DNA of 64,000 nucleotides from Norana najaformis (Eukaryota; Annelida; Clitellata; Crassiclitellata; Hormogastridae), in the NCBI GenBank assembly GCA_964023275.1, contig OZ029916.1:22910453-22974452 (forward strand). The letters are read 5' to 3'. Under the pieces are notes generated by a model. It worked only from the letters and a program-made list of their open reading frames with translations, searched no databases and was not told the origin of the DNA. The position numbers and the translations under genes were made by a program. This document shows, piece by piece, positions 1-12,677 of the stretch. Within the stretch, counting starts at the first letter, position 1; each line of letters starts with the position of its first letter.

Positions 1-3000
1 GCCTGTGAATATTCGTGCTGGCGAAAGTATATGTTGCCCATGTTGACTTTTAAGCGACCTGAAATGAAATAAACCACAAAATAGGCTTCGTCATTAATGT
101 TATTGACTTCCTGAAGATTTCTGGCAAGAAGCAACTTCATTAAACTCTTGTTAGAGTCTACAATCCAAGGAAAGCAACTGCATGGTAACTGTAATTGCAA
201 ATTTATATAACACCCCTTAAGAAACTTATCAGTCTTGCTAAGATCTGCAAGACATTTTACATTACACAGATGTTTATTATATTTTTATTCATACAATATG
301 CATAAACTGAAAAATCAAACAGAAGGCAATAAAAGTCGAACCTGCATTGTTGAATGATTTGGTTCTTACAATCTCCTTGTAAGTGTTGAGTGCCTCAGTG
401 TCCATGTGGTTGGCAGCCAACTGATTGGCCAAGTTGAATAAAACCTAAAATTCAAAAAATAAACTAATAAGCAAGTAAGATGCACTATCATATTTCTGTC
501 TCTGCATGCTTGCCAAAGTTGTGAGGTTCTTAACTGGGCTGCCCGAATCAGTTGGCCAATCTGCAAAAATTCTAGCATATTTGAAACTGTACTCAAAACA
601 CAATGCATTGGCTCCCACACAAGATCCCCCTCATGGGACAAGCCTTGATAGTCACTGTAATAACAATTTAACAGGATTTTACTCTATTAATATGCAAGTC
701 GATTTCCATTATAACAACTAAATCACAGAAAACCTTTTCTCGGACTTCACAGTAAGCATCATCCATGGTTTATTTATTTATTTAAAGCACTCAATACACA
801 TGCAATGTCAGTCATGCAGAATCTGAGGGTTGGATATTTGTTTGCCATTCCAAGAAAAACCAATCAGAGACGTTCTCTACTAGTCTATACGATGCCAACT
901 TTCATTAAGAATAGAAAGTTTATCAGTTACCAGGCAATGCTCAAATAATTAGAAAAGTCACCAGTGGTGGGCTCCAACACACACTTACAACCCAACCAAC
1001 AGGCTTAAGTAAAAGTATACTAGGAAAAGTATACTATTTAAAGTATACTGTAAAAAATCCATAGAACCATAAGGCCCTATGCAAACATTATTGCTGATAC
1101 CCTAAACCATTCAATATCTGCAAACTTACTGAATAGGAGAGATCAAGATTGACATTTTCTGGATTTGGAGCCTGCTGTCGCAAATTTCCAACATCCCGCT
1201 CCTTGCGTGCCGCCTCTCGTGCTTTGTCCAAAGCCTACAAAAGAACCTATATCTAAAGCCTGACAAAAGCAAACACAAAAACTTGGTCTTGCTGACTGGT
1301 AATGCCATAAAAAAGAAGCAAAGCAATTCAGTCCATTTAGCCACTAAATGTACTAATACAGTTGATCTTAACTCTCCAAAGACTTGCTTAAACCGAATCA
1401 ACGCTGATCTATATGCAAAACAGTCAGAACCAAGACTCAGCAAAGCAGCCAGAATGGAAACAGACAGTCTTGGATATGTGGGCTTGTATCCCAAGTTCTG
1501 ATTTGCAAGCCAACATACATTCAAATAAGCAAATAGTTTTGTGGTAAAAAAATTAAGCCAAAGACTTTTATCAAAAAACTGGCTTTGTCTGAAACTTTAA
1601 CTTTTAACAGTAAAAACACAGAAAACTTACAAAATGAGATAGTCTTACAGTCGATTAGTAACTCACTGGTATAAAGTAAATGCTTCTGTTTGATGGCAAA
1701 TAAATAGACTGATAAGAAAATTGTTGTAATTCTGGTGGGAGTTTATTCGAGAGGGATGGAGCAGCTAAGAAGCTTTTTCCAAATTTTAAGGATGAGGTGA
1801 TGGGAAGGCAGAGAAGCGTTACAGTGGAAGAGAAGCAGGCTGAACAAATAACTGATGAAAATAGGAGAGTTGGAAGGACTGAAGTGTGTTGGAGGTAAGG
1901 AACAGAACTTAGCAACTAACTATTTGGACTGCAGATTTCCAGAAGACGAGTAGCTAGAATAGACGTTGTTTGAGGTACACATGTTGACAGACACAAAGCT
2001 CTATGATGCTGGACAAACTGAGATTGCTAGATTAGCTGTACAGTAGGCCTTTACAAGCTATTTGATAAAACTGACGACAAATATGAGCAGTAAACAGTGT
2101 CATGTATATTGTGATTGCGAAATTTAAAGCAGGAAGAACAAGATGTTTCATGATGTAGTATCCTACATCCTGGAAAGTGAAGAACCATGAAAAAAATTAG
2201 AAAGAACATTGGATATGGATTAAATAATCAAAATTCTAGAACTGTCTTGAGCCTGTCTGAAGTAATGGTGTCATTAGTTTGGAACAAAATTACAATGTGT
2301 TTACACAATAAAAACGTGAAACTGACAAGATCTTACTAGTTTATGTTCCCCTTTAGCACTTGCTAAGCAACTTTCCTCAACGAGTAAGTTGACTGCTCTC
2401 TCCAGCTGCTTTATTTTTTCTTCAATCCTATTCAAATCATAAATTTTTTTATTTAGCATATCAGCTGAGTTGAGCAAATTGAAGGAATTATGGTACCTCA
2501 ACAACTGCATGGTCAGCCACAGAACACTGTGTCCCATGGCTGGGTGAACTGCTTGTCTTTTTTCTCACACTATCATGCAAATTGCAGCAGTGGTACCACT
2601 GTCCAAAATGGTCTACCTCTTGATGCCTGCTATCTCACGGCAAGAGGAGCAACTGGTACATTCTTCCTCAAATTACAGATTGCTCTTTTCCTAGGGTTGG
2701 TATGAGAATGCTTCTTGGTAGATACTTCAAAGAGGATGTTATATAAATTATGTATTACATTACATTACAGTGCTCGTAGTGCTAGACAGAGACCTCTTCT
2801 GTTTGTTTGTCTATTGATTTCTGATGCAGCTATGAGTCAACTTTTCACTCCAAAACTGAAACATTTCTATTGCATCTTACAAACAGCATCTAACAAGGGA
2901 ATCCAGTGTCTAGACTCAGCCAAGAACCCCTGATCTTTGTGAAGATGCCACCAACAGATCTTGTAACACAAAAGGTATCAACCTATGGCTGCTTTGAATT

Positions 3001-5002
3001 GAAAACCTGTCACGCATCAGTAATCCACTGGAGAGGCTATGCAAAAATCCAACCGATGACAGCAGCCCTGTGTTTTACTGATGTAGCAGTCATAGATGTT
3101 ATCATCACTTCTATCACGCAATGCTTAGGTAAAACAACAATGACAATGCAAACAGACAAACAAAGCTAACCCTCCTTCAGATTTCGGTTCAAGTGGAGCA
3201 GCTGTGCTGCCTGTACTCTGATTTAGGGGATCAAAAACGCCACCTGTTGACAAGAACAGAACATCAATCAAATCATTGCATAAAAGTGCTCAAATGTCAT
3301 GCATAATACATTCAAAAGAATACAATAACGGCACTACACAAATATTGAAAAAGTTCTTCATAATTTCATGATAATGCTGATGACAGTAACATTTATGATG
3401 GCAGTGACAATGACAGTGATGGTAACAGCAGTCCATGAAGCCACCAGTAAGCAAGTGACAAGTGAAAAATGCAGACATCAACATTCATCTTTCATTTTGC
3501 CTGCAAACTGCTAAACAACAGTAGACAATTCATTCCTATGTAGACATTCACTTCCCCTTATTTACATCACTCTGTAAACTTGTTCATGTCGTTTCAGTGG
3601 GTTTAAAAAGTTGAAAAAGACAATAACGATATTCACAAATGACAAGCACTAAACATAACCTAATTTAAATGCAGAACCGAGGCTGTTTAGACACAATCAC
3701 ATTACCTCTTGCAGCAGACGTGTATCCAGCTGCCTTCACTGCTGTCATTGGTCGGTTCTTGCCCCCATCCTGTGCCCCTGTAATAGGTCGAATGCCCATC
3801 GATGATGGAGGAACCACAAGGCCTCCCTTTCGACCTGCTGCCATCGTGCCAAGACGAGCTCCTGTTGGTGGTGGTCGCCTCCCATGACTTGTCCGAACAG
3901 CTTGTTGGAAAGCCGGATCATAAGCCAACTCCTTAATTATCAGAAACACTGAAGAATGTGGACAGTTCTGTGTAATTACCAATGCTTTGTCATTACAGTT
4001 TCAGATGATGATCTGTCACACCATACGCTGCTGCATACCACTCCATATAACACACTTAAATCATATTATGGATTCTGTTAAAAACTAATTCAATTGGCCT
4101 TCATAAAGATATTTTATTATAACACAAACCCATTATGACTTGCAAACTGAGATGGCTAGCAGTGACAGTGTTATAGGAAGGGTCTCTAAGGAATAAATAA
4201 TTAATCTTAATATATGTATTGGTTGCATCACACTAAAGTAAGTAATAATATAGCTGAGATCAGTCCTATCCAAGAGGCAACCCATGAGTATAAACTGTCT
4301 ACTGCTTCATTCCTTGGTCTTACCATTTTATTGTGGGAACCTGAAGCACCTCCTTTTGGGGTCATTCATTTACACATATCTACCAAACTGATTGAAAGTA
4401 AAGCACATTCTGTATGTTACTTGATCATTAAAGCATCTGAATGTTGAGGTCAGTCCACCCCACTGCCTCATACCAAATTTCACTAATTATCTAACAACAA
4501 AATCATGCCAGCCATACAACTGCCTGAAATCTGTCCAAAGAAAAACAAAATTTCAATTATCCATTTATTTCAAAATGCACTCTTAAAAAATGAATTTTTG
4601 CAATTTTGTTTGTTATATCAGTCTGGGACAACAGTTGATCAACATTTTGTGTATCATCACAGCGTTCCTAAAAAGTCTTATCAGATTGGTACCATTTGTG
4701 GCAGCAGCAGTGGTGATGACATGGACTATTACAAAAATGATGACAGGCCATCAGAAAGATACATGACCACCACATAATGGAGCAAAAGCTGGCCTCACAT
4801 CCAGTACATACTAGACCTATTGATAAGACATGTTCACAGAAATCTTTAGCTCTGCATGTGGACTGGGTTTGATATAATTATGATAAATTACAGTACACAC
4901 ATACAAGAGGAGACAAACCTCAGTATTTAGAGCTGAATTATGATCATCAAAACCTCCATACAGATCATCTTCATCTTCTCCAGCAAAATGCATGTGCTCC
5001 AT
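1..5002 (-). CDS. IFT88: Intraflagellar transport protein 88, 5' part (7 coding exons, runs off left edge)
   Basis: IFT88 is a TPR-repeat subunit of the IFT-B complex that carries cargo along the ciliary axoneme. Coding exons on the minus strand: 5002-4919, 3931-3706, 3243-3171, 2427-2337, 1234-1130, 444-342 and 58-1 (continues outside). All have AG/GT borders, and the phases (0,1,2,0,0,1) agree. The ATG at 5002 follows an in-frame TAG and gives MEHMHFAGEDEDDLYGGFDD; the acidic DLYGGFDD start, then AFQQAVRTSHGRRPP, RPMTAVKAAG, EEKIKQLE..LVEESC and VLFNLANQ..ALNTY match the family in order. Only 246 residues, up to the first TPRs, lie here. The start exon has an acceptor at 5036 after a T-rich tract, so at least one non-coding exon lies upstream. 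Identification is by remembered family sequence. Confidence 0.95.
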
Positions 5003-5235
5003 GATCACCTAACTCAAATGACTGGGACACTTAATCTGTTGAAATAAAAAAAAACATAGCACTCATTAAGTTAAAATTCTAATGTCAAGGCAGTGGTTAA
5101 GAACATTAAAATAATAAAACTTTAATTACAGCATTGGGGTGCTACAAAAATGGGCACAATAGTTGAAACTGTGTATTTTTCACTTTTGTTGTTCCACTGT
5201 CTCATACTTTGTGGGATAAAAGGAAACAGACAATA

Positions 5236-5300
5236 ATATTGTGTGCCATCGGTTGACGCCTTTTGCATTACACAAGGGCGCTACATAAGTTCCTTAACAA
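5236..5300 (+). repeat. LINE-B 3' tail fragment
   Basis: The stretch TGTGCCATCGGTTGACGCC followed by TTTTGCATTACACAAGGGCGC matches the 3' end of the LINE-B copy at 6.5-7.0 kb. It sits just upstream of the IFT88 start exon. Only the tail is preserved. Confidence 0.6.
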
Positions 5301-5323
5301 TAACAAATTGTACATCATACAAA

Positions 5324-5600
5324 CTCACCGTCACTTCACCCCTTGCCATCTCTGCGGAGGTTTTCCACTCAAAACTGAAAACACTCCGCTTCTGCTGATC
5401 CTATCCTGATTCCTCTTCTTCCCCTCATTCAATTCAAAGACCACACACCGACTGTCCGCCTGACTCTTAGATATCAACCTGGAACCAAACCCTTCTTGCC
5501 TAATCATTTTGTTTTGACTGAGCGCCTGTGAATAATTTGGTTCCCGCGACTTAGTTGTCGTTGGGCGCTGTAGCAATCTCGAGTTTACGATTACGAATAG
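5324..5600 (+). mobile_element. LINE-A 3' end (non-LTR retrotransposon)
   Basis: Reads in the plus direction: a decayed ORF end (FHSKLKT-like, about 5360), then a 3' UTR with the family landmark TTTTGACTGAGCGCCTGTGA, then GGGCGCTGTAG and a tail of TTACGATTACG repeats. The same order recurs in this window at about 6.2, 12.1, 14.5, 14.9, 19.3, 50.6 and 61.2 kb. The F(H/R)S(K/Q)LKT(F/Y)LF end is typical of CR1/L2-like LINE ORF2 C-termini. It is 5'-truncated and lies in the IFT88 5' region. Confidence 0.75.
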
Positions 5601-6024
5601 TTTGTAATTTGTGACATTATCTTTACCCGAATAGATTTTCCTAGTAAAACTGAAGCAGCTCTTAACTAATAAAAGCTTAAATCAAAAAGCTTTACAAAAT
5701 TAAATTCTTCACTACTCACAAATAAGCAGAAATAAACTGTTTTAAGTACAGAATTTTACAAGACCACCTCCTTCAAGCATCAGATCGGAATGCTTTGCTA
5801 AAGATGAATTATGTCAGAATCTACTGTATGACGTTAGGTATTTGATTAGCGCTCTCTGGTGCTTACATGAATGAACTTATGCGCATTAACATATGATACG
5901 CATAAATAAATTAAACAAAATTTCAAATTAGTTTTACTAAATACTTTGTAAAAGAACATGTAAGTAAAACTCAGGTTCAGTGACAAAATAATGCATTCAT
6001 TTTCATTAAAGCCATTGCCTAATC

Positions 6025-6105
6025 TAATAATGGCGGCGCATCTTTTCAACTTTTAATTACGTCATTCTGTGTGGGATTTGTTAATAATATGGCATCCATG
6101 CCGTT
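6025..6105. promoter_or_regulatory. Possible IFT88-side promoter elements
   Basis: Between the divergent IFT88 and AP4B1 genes: ATGGCGGCG (6030-6038, YY1-like), TTACGTCA (6057-6064, CRE/ATF-like) and GTTGCC followed by AGGAAT near 6093-6107, a poor RFX X-box. X-boxes are expected at IFT gene promoters, but this one has two mismatches in its second half. No transcription start can be placed. Confidence 0.3.
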
Positions 6106-6224
6106 GCCAAGAGGAATGAACGCTACCACTGATCTCTATTTATAGTTGCTAGTACACGGTAATCGAGAACTGGGGATTTATATATATTTTATTTATTTAA
6201 AGTACTTGTAACGCGCGCAATGTC

Positions 6225-6492
6225 AGTACACATAAATCTTTCAACTCCCAAAGAAAGCTAAGTCACAGAAACTAGCTTATTCACAGGCGCTCAGTCAAAA
6301 CAAAATCGATACGCAGGTGAGGTCAGATTCAGTTCCAGCGCAAGATCCAAGTGCCAAGCAAGCAGACATTCAGACGGCTAAGGTGAATGGTGTATAGAAT
6401 TGGAGTGGCGAGAGAGATAAGGGAAAGGAGGAATCAGTATAGGATTTGTGGAAGAGGGGTGTTTTCAATTTTGAGTGAAAGACCTGCGCAGA
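6225..6492 (-). mobile_element. LINE-A 3' end, reverse orientation
   Basis: Shares with the other copies the block AGCTTATTCACAGGCGCTCA, then GTCAAAACAAAATCGAT and the segment ending TTTTGAGTGAAAG. It lies head-to-head with the LINE-B copy that begins at about 6493. Its TTACGATT tail has been lost and AT-rich sequence takes its place. Confidence 0.7.
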
Positions 6493-6985
6493 GATTGCAA
6501 GAAGTGTAGCGTTAGCGAGTTCGTATGTTTACATTGGCTTCCTGTTCAGCAAAGGATTTGTTTCAAATTAGGACTTACAGTTTATAAAACATTGAACTAT
6601 GGCCGACCACAATACTTGAAATCAATCGTTATTCCCCAGACTTACCATTATTCTGCAAGGTCATCTGATTGTCTTTCTCTGGTCATAGGCCTACCTTGGG
6701 CTAGAACTGTTCTTGGTAAACGAGCATTTTCGGTTGCTGGACCAAAATTTTGGAATTCCCTCCCTGTGTCTGTTCGTTCTGCTCAGTCGCTCCTGTCATT
6801 TCGTTCTCAACTTAAAACTTACCTGTTTCAAATTGCTTATCCACCATAGGCTGCCTCTGTGTCGTGCGGACTGACTTTCTGGATATCGACCTGATTGTGG
6901 CTTGGTTCTGGTGTGCCATCGGTTGATGCCTTGTGCATTAGACACTGGCGCATTAGAAGTTGCTAATTATTATTATTATTAGCCT
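6493..6985 (+). mobile_element. LINE-B 3' end with intact ORF2 C-terminus
   Basis: An open frame runs to the TAG at 6847. It carries CLHWLPVQQRI..KL..TVYKTLN..PQYL, then GKRAFSVAGPKFWNSLPV and FRSQLKTYLF, the signature tail of CR1/L2-type LINE ORF2 proteins. A 3' UTR follows with TGTGCCATCGGTTGATGCC and GCATTAGACACTGGCGC, ending in an ATT microsatellite at 6969-6980. The catalytic RT part is missing (5' truncation), so this is a dead insertion, though its reading frame is undamaged. Confidence 0.88.
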
Positions 6986-7404
6986 ACTAATTAAAATTAT
7001 ATTTTGTGTTCAACTGTGGTATCAGATCTGTGTCTCTGCACGACGCCTCGAACTCGATGTTGGACGCTGATCTTAAGGAATTAAGTAACTTGCTTGAAGT
7101 GTCATATTTAATAGCTATAGACCATCTTCAATACAGTTCGGTTGTCCATTTTTTTATTCTTTGTCTTGAAAATTTTGCGACAGCAGCACTAATCAACAAC
7201 TTTCTCCACGCTCACATTCACATTTAATTCGCCTGTACGCAATCTTGGCATCACTTTTGACTTATATCTCTCAATTTCAAATCACATCTCCAACCTCTAG
7301 CTATATAATACAAATGACGTTACTGCTGAGGTAATTACTGTTTTGCTCCCTTGTTTTGCCCTCTGTCAACCCTGCACCCGAAGCTGTCTGTCTCTTATGC
7401 GTCT

Positions 7405-7515
7405 GTAGTGAAGGATGATCATGATAACCCGGTCAATTCATTGAAATATTAGCAGGGTGGACTGTCGAGGCCATACGGTCGCTGTTGAAAATGTGTACAT
7501 TTTACAGTACATTTA
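7405..7515 (+). repeat. S2 SINE fragment
   Basis: Contains CGGTCAATTCATTGAAA, AGCAGGGT, CGAGGCCATACGGTCGCT and GTGTACATTT, the 3' half of the S2 family, with about 10 extra bases (GGACTGT) inside. Lies upstream of AP4B1. Confidence 0.6.
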
Positions 7516-7594
7516 TTTTACCCCTCACTACGCCCCTGCAGTCAATCCCGAGATGACGCTAGTGAATCCACCAATGACTTAAAGCATGCGTAAT

Positions 7595-7743
7595 TTCAAC
7601 TACGTCACTAAGAGGTCGAATCTTAAATAATATCTGTTGTAATCGTGTGGCTGTTAGTTGCTTAGTTGGTGATGATATTTTAGTCTGTATTCGTTCTTGT
7701 ATAGTTTATGCATTCGTGTTTAGAGTAAAGTATTGTTATTAAG
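7595..7743 (+). promoter_or_regulatory. AP4B1 proximal 5' region / 5' UTR
   Basis: The 150 bases before the AP4B1 ATG. They hold a CRE-like TACGTCA (7601-7607) and no long ORF. The start site itself is not visible. The CRE-like motif mirrors the TTACGTCA on the IFT88 side of the same interval. Confidence 0.3.
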
Positions 7744-10700
7744 ATGTTTGGTTATACCTACGACGCGGAGGAACTTTTCCAAGTCATTAATAAATTGGAT
7801 GTAGACAAAGACGTATTGACAACGCGCAGAACGTTACGAAGGGTAAGTTTTCTTTCGATTAAAAATCAAATAAAGGAAGAAAAGCTACCATAGCGCATGG
7901 AATGTAGGGTAGGCGCTTATTTCCTTTTCTTTTGGCCTTGAGCTGACAGTGGACGAATCCCAAGGTCCTGGACACGGGGCCAGTGCATTGCAGGACTTGC
8001 CATTTACTTCCCAGCTTACGCCGGTACCAAATCATAATGCTTGGTGACAGAGGCACGTGTGCGCAAACAACTTGCCCAGGGTCGGTTCACGGAATCGAAC
8101 CTGCAACCGCATGATCATTGACCAAAAGACCACGGCGCGGTGCTAATATAAAAACCCGAAAATCGATTAGATAATGTGCAAGCTACCATGCAGAAATCAA
8201 AAGCAAGTAAGAAAAGGTAAAATCAGCATATTTAGGGTAATCTTGGGTAAACCCATAGAATAGACCACTCGCAGTCGCCCTACTTAAGAACGATATGGCC
8301 TCTACAGACAGAGAGAAATTAGACCCTTGCCACAAACTCCCAGTTAATAAGTAAGTGAGTCACACAATTTTCATACATTCTGCAGTTGTGGATGAATGCA
8401 ACTTTGTAGATCCAAACAACGTTGGTATACAAACAAAACGTGGAGAATATGTGGATGCATGCCAAGCACAAATTTAGAAGACAATTTGTTTCATAGAAAC
8501 GATTCAGGACCTGAAACGAATGATTGCCAATTATATTTCATTCCCTGTAAACTAATAGTGTAATTTATTATTCACAGGCAATAATAATAATCCAAGAGCT
8601 ACACTGCAGGCTACTCTTTGGTTTCTTTGGCCTGCAAGATTTAAGCTGTAGAGATTTCTCATTGTTCATAGTTTGCATATACATGCAATATTTCTTTATA
8701 TTAACATGTTATTGCCATCCATGTAGTTCTTAAAGTAGTGATCTTCTTATATGAGCCACTCCATGGCGCTCCAGTCACTAGACCACAAAATAATTGTTGT
8801 TTTCTTATTGCCAGTATTCAACACAGTGATAGAGACTTAAATGGAAATAATTAATAGCAATTCACAGACTGTAATTGAATACTTCAATCATTTATGACTC
8901 ACCATTGTTACTATATTGCTATACTGTATTTGATACTAAGTTAAGGAATTTGATTATTGTTAAGAAACGATAGCCAGCTATTATTTCATATTTTGTAAAT
9001 TTCTGCATATTTTCTCTTATTTGAACAGATATTAATGACTTCAAGTGGTGGGAAAAACATGGAGAAACTCTTTCCAGCAGTTGTGAAACATCTGTCAAGT
9101 TCAGACCTCATTACAAAGAAATTAGTCAGCTGGTTTATCTGTGAACATGGCAGCAACCAAGAGTTTATACTTCTTGCAATTAATACACTCGTGAAAGACT
9201 GCAATGATTCGAATCCTATGATCCGTGGCTTCTCGTTGAAGACCATAACTTCAATTCCACATGCCTTTGTGCTTGACTACAGTCTCTCATTAGTGCGGAA
9301 AGGACTGGATGATTCGAGTGTGTATGTGAGACGAGCTGCCGTTCTGTCATGTGTGATGTTGTCCCGCCTGAATCACGAGATTGTGATGGAAAACGACATT
9401 GTGGACAGGCTTTATGAAGCCATTCGTGATTCTGATTCAATTGTTGTGGTTGATGCTATGTTGGCACTTGAGGAAATTCTGAGTTTTGAGGGTGGTGTCA
9501 TTATCAATCATAACATAGCTGTGTATTTGCTTAATAAACTTCAGGTATGTAAAACTAAATGTAGAGTAAGTACAAAAATAGATCATTTGCTTTGCTGTTA
9601 GAAGGTTCTGGATTCCAGAACACCCTTCTTTACAGTCATGAATGTCATTAGATTTTAATAAACTGTACCTCCCACTGTCACATGGTAAACCATCATTAGC
9701 CTAGACATATTCTGATTTTCTGCCCTGTTTTTAAATGTCACTGATCATTTTCAGAAGTTGTTCTCTGCCATATTGGTCATTGACCCAGTATAGTTGTGTC
9801 TCTAAACGTTCAATCTGCAGATTATATTATGCTTGATTTCTTGAAATTTAGTAATTTGTGTCCCTTTTCCAAAGAAGTACTTTCCTAAGAAGTGTGTAAT
9901 ACAGTGTAGAAACAACAGTTTGTGCAACTTCTTAAATAGTGAGCTATTTCTAGGGTTCTTCCAAAGTCATTTGTCAGTGCTAGTGCCAAAAGTTTTATAT
10001 TTTAACTTTTTTTAAAATGTCAGGACTCGAGTTCTTGATTTGAATCTGGTTGGCTGGTCAGCAGACACACACAGGCTGGTTACAGTAAATTTCCAGACAG
10101 CATTTCTTGTCCTGGGCCATGAGTCATTGTTGCTCAGGAATCCAAATAATTGATATCTAAACCTGTGTTGTCTTTGTGTTTCAGATGTTTGCAGAGACCC
10201 AGCTTTCCACTGTGATGATGTTTCTAGCTAAATACACACCGGCTAACAGTCAGGAAACCTTGGACATTATGAACATCATAGATCCCTACCTGAGGTCTAG
10301 CAGTGCTTCTGTTTTGGTGCAGACACTCAAATACTTTCTGCAGCTAGTTGGAGACAATCCTGACCTAAAGCATGTTGCAGCAGAGAGAGCCAAAGACCAG
10401 CTTTTGCATCTGATGAATACAGACAATCCAGAAATGACGTTTGTGCTCCTTGAATTTATTGAAACATTATTAACAGACTTCACTGAACTGTTTCAACCAC
10501 ATCATCAGTTGTTCTTTTGTCGTTACAATGAACCACTTTACATCAAAATTAAAAAAATTGCTCTTCTGTCGTCCCTTGCAACTGAATCGAACTTACCTGA
10601 AATTGTAGAAGAGCTTGGCATGTACAGTCTGGATACAGTTCCAGACGTCGCTAGATGCGCTGTTAATGGCTTGTGCAAAGTTGCCTCAAAGTTTCCAATT

Positions 10701-11171
10701 CTCATGTCAAGATCTGTTGATGTCTTGGTGAATCTGTTGGATTTAAAGGACCGTAATATCATTCCCGATGTGCTGAATGTTTTGCAAAGACTAGACTTGA
10801 GACAACTGTCAAACCTTGAGGATGTTCTACGAAGCTTAGAAAAATGTGCAAGTGCTGTGGAATTGTTTGAGGCAAGACCTGCAATGTTGTGGTTGTTGGG
10901 TGAATATGGGGAGCGACTAGATAGCAGCCCATACTTGCTTGAGGAGTTTGCTGAAGAGCTGTCTCAGCCGAGTGATGCGCTGGTTTATGAAAGCCTTCTC
11001 ACTGCGGCAATGAAGCTGTTTCTCAAGAGACCGGCTGAATGCCAAGACATTCTTGGTAAAATTCTTGAGAAGTGTGTAAATTTTGGAGATGCTGACATTC
11101 AGTACAAAGCACAGTTTTACTATCAGCTGTTGCAGAGTGGTATTGAAAAGGCTCGTAATTTTCTGCTTTGA
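7744..11171 (+). CDS. AP4B1: AP-4 complex subunit beta-1, lacking hinge and ear
   Basis: Large subunit of the AP-4 adaptor (with epsilon, mu4, sigma4), which sorts cargo such as ATG9A at the trans-Golgi network. Exons: 7744-7842, 9029-9544 and 10185-11171, all phase 0 with GTAAGT/GTATGT donors and CAG acceptors; 533 residues. Family matches: LLAINTLVKDCND.NPM(I)RG, YVRRAAVL, SIVVV...LEEIL.FEGGVIIN, YNEPLYIKIKK and, near the end (about 487-533), RPAECQDILGKIL. This alpha-solenoid trunk aligns with human AP4B1 to about its residue 540. The human protein has 739 residues, whereas here TGA follows RNFLL. No ear-coding exon is visible before the opposing gene. ATG 7744 is the first start in frame and fits the trunk N-terminus. 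Confidence 0.93.
7895..8145 (-). repeat. tRNA-derived SINE-C in AP4B1 intron 1
   Basis: Reading the minus strand: CGTGGTCTTTTGGTCAATG (A-box-like), then GGTTCGATTCC, a perfect polymerase III B box, then a body through TTGTTTGCGCACACGTGCC. The body recurs at 29.8-29.96 kb in the same orientation. Flanking intron sequence of this gene holds nothing else recognised. Confidence 0.7.
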
Positions 11172-12029
11172 TATGTTGACATGGATGCATTTTTCAGTGC
11201 GGCACAGCTTGATTTCATGTAAGATAAAGACAATTTAAACAAAGCAGTTTTTGAGTGTTGCACCTTTCGTATTGAGTTACAACATATTTCTCCAATTTGC
11301 AATTATCTGAGAGGCAAAGGTGAGAGATGCCTGACCTGCTCCAGTGATATTGTAGGAAAGAAAGGGTGGTTCTCAGATGGTTTTGAAAGATAAGGTTTTA
11401 GCTGAAGTTTGACACTGAAAACTGTAGTTCTGGCTTATCTTCCCTTACAGGTTGTTTGGCTTATACATACTAAATTCCCAATTTCACGTTCAACATCTGA
11501 ATGCAGATTAATGCAGTTAATTATGTGTATACTTGAATTGTGCATTTGAAATTCTAATTTTAATCTGTTTGCCGGATTGAAAATGTGGGAATCAAGCATG
11601 ACTGTATTTAAATTCCTCTAGGTTTTCCTAGACACAGACTACCTGAAATGCATGAATAATTTTTGGTTTTAAAGAGTGTTTGCAACAGTGAATTAAACTT
11701 CTACAATTCTTGCACATTTTTATTTAATATTATTATTGATGCATTGAGCAGTTCTTACCAGTGGCTGATATCATAAGTGTTTTCCAGGTGTAGCAAATAA
11801 GGTTAACACCTAAGGTTACATGAAACCTACAGACAATCTCGTTTGAGATCAGACTTGGTTGTAATTTTGCTAGAGAGAAATTGGAACATGTGGACTTCTT
11901 ATGCAGTGTGATGTTTTACAATTGTACCTGTATCTGAATGTGCAATTAGTTAAATTGCAGAGACCTGTTTGCTTTTGTAGCACAGTTTGTTTTTTACATA
12001 TGTAGAAATGGATTATAGTAAGTATTAAA
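11172..12029 (+). other. AP4B1 3' UTR
   Basis: AT-rich, no coding potential seen. Candidate poly(A) signals are ATTAAA at 11692-11697 and 12024-12029. It faces the 3' end of the DNAJB6-like gene (stop at 12678), so the two genes converge about 1.5 kb apart. Confidence 0.5.
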
Positions 12030-12129
12030 TGCTTTGAAAATTAATTTGTTTGGATTTTCATTCCTTTTTTATGTAGAAAACATCAGTGGTTTACTCCATG
12101 GGTGCAAGTGAATCCCAGCCCATATTTTA

Positions 12130-12198
12130 GTGCCTAAGAATAAGCTGGTTCCTGCAACTTGGCTTTTGTTGGGCATTGTAGAAATCTCAATTACCCCT
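12130..12198 (+). repeat. LINE-A tail fragment
   Basis: AATAAGCTGGTTCCTGCAAC and TTGTTGGGCATTGTAGAAAT match the last 65 bases of LINE-A. It lies between the converging AP4B1 and DNAJB6-like genes. Confidence 0.55.
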
Positions 12199-12677
12199 GC
12201 AGACATCTATGGGTACTACCTAAAGGGTGTTCACAAAAAATGACGTAGTTTGGACCCTCCCTTCCCCTTGTCCGCATTTGGTATTACGCTCACCCTGTCC
12301 CCTTTGCAACTGAGTACTAAGTCTTAGATAGGCTATCCTGTTGAACTTTTGTGGCTAACGGTGCTTTGGATTTCTATATTTGATAATGCCGCATCCAGCA
12401 GATGAGACGCTAATTAGGTCCAGCACAATATAGAATTCTGCTGTCTGACTCATGTTGGTGTTTATTGCACGGGCTGAACTGAAATAACTACAGTATTTAC
12501 CAAATTGGATGTGGATGTCTGCATTGGCCAAAACCCTTCTATGACCCCTATTTGGGTAACTCCCTGTCGTTGTCACCATTCTTTATGGACGATCCTTAAT
12601 GAGTTGGTGTTTAGGTCCTGCTACATAGACTTACACAAAGGCAGCATTTGTTAAAAGCATGTTTTAGTTTTTTAATT

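Noticed and set aside
9035..9601. Independent 188-codon gene starting at the internal ATG
   Set aside because: This is AP4B1 exon 2 read past its donor; the upstream ATA-TTA codons and acceptor at 9028 show it is internal.
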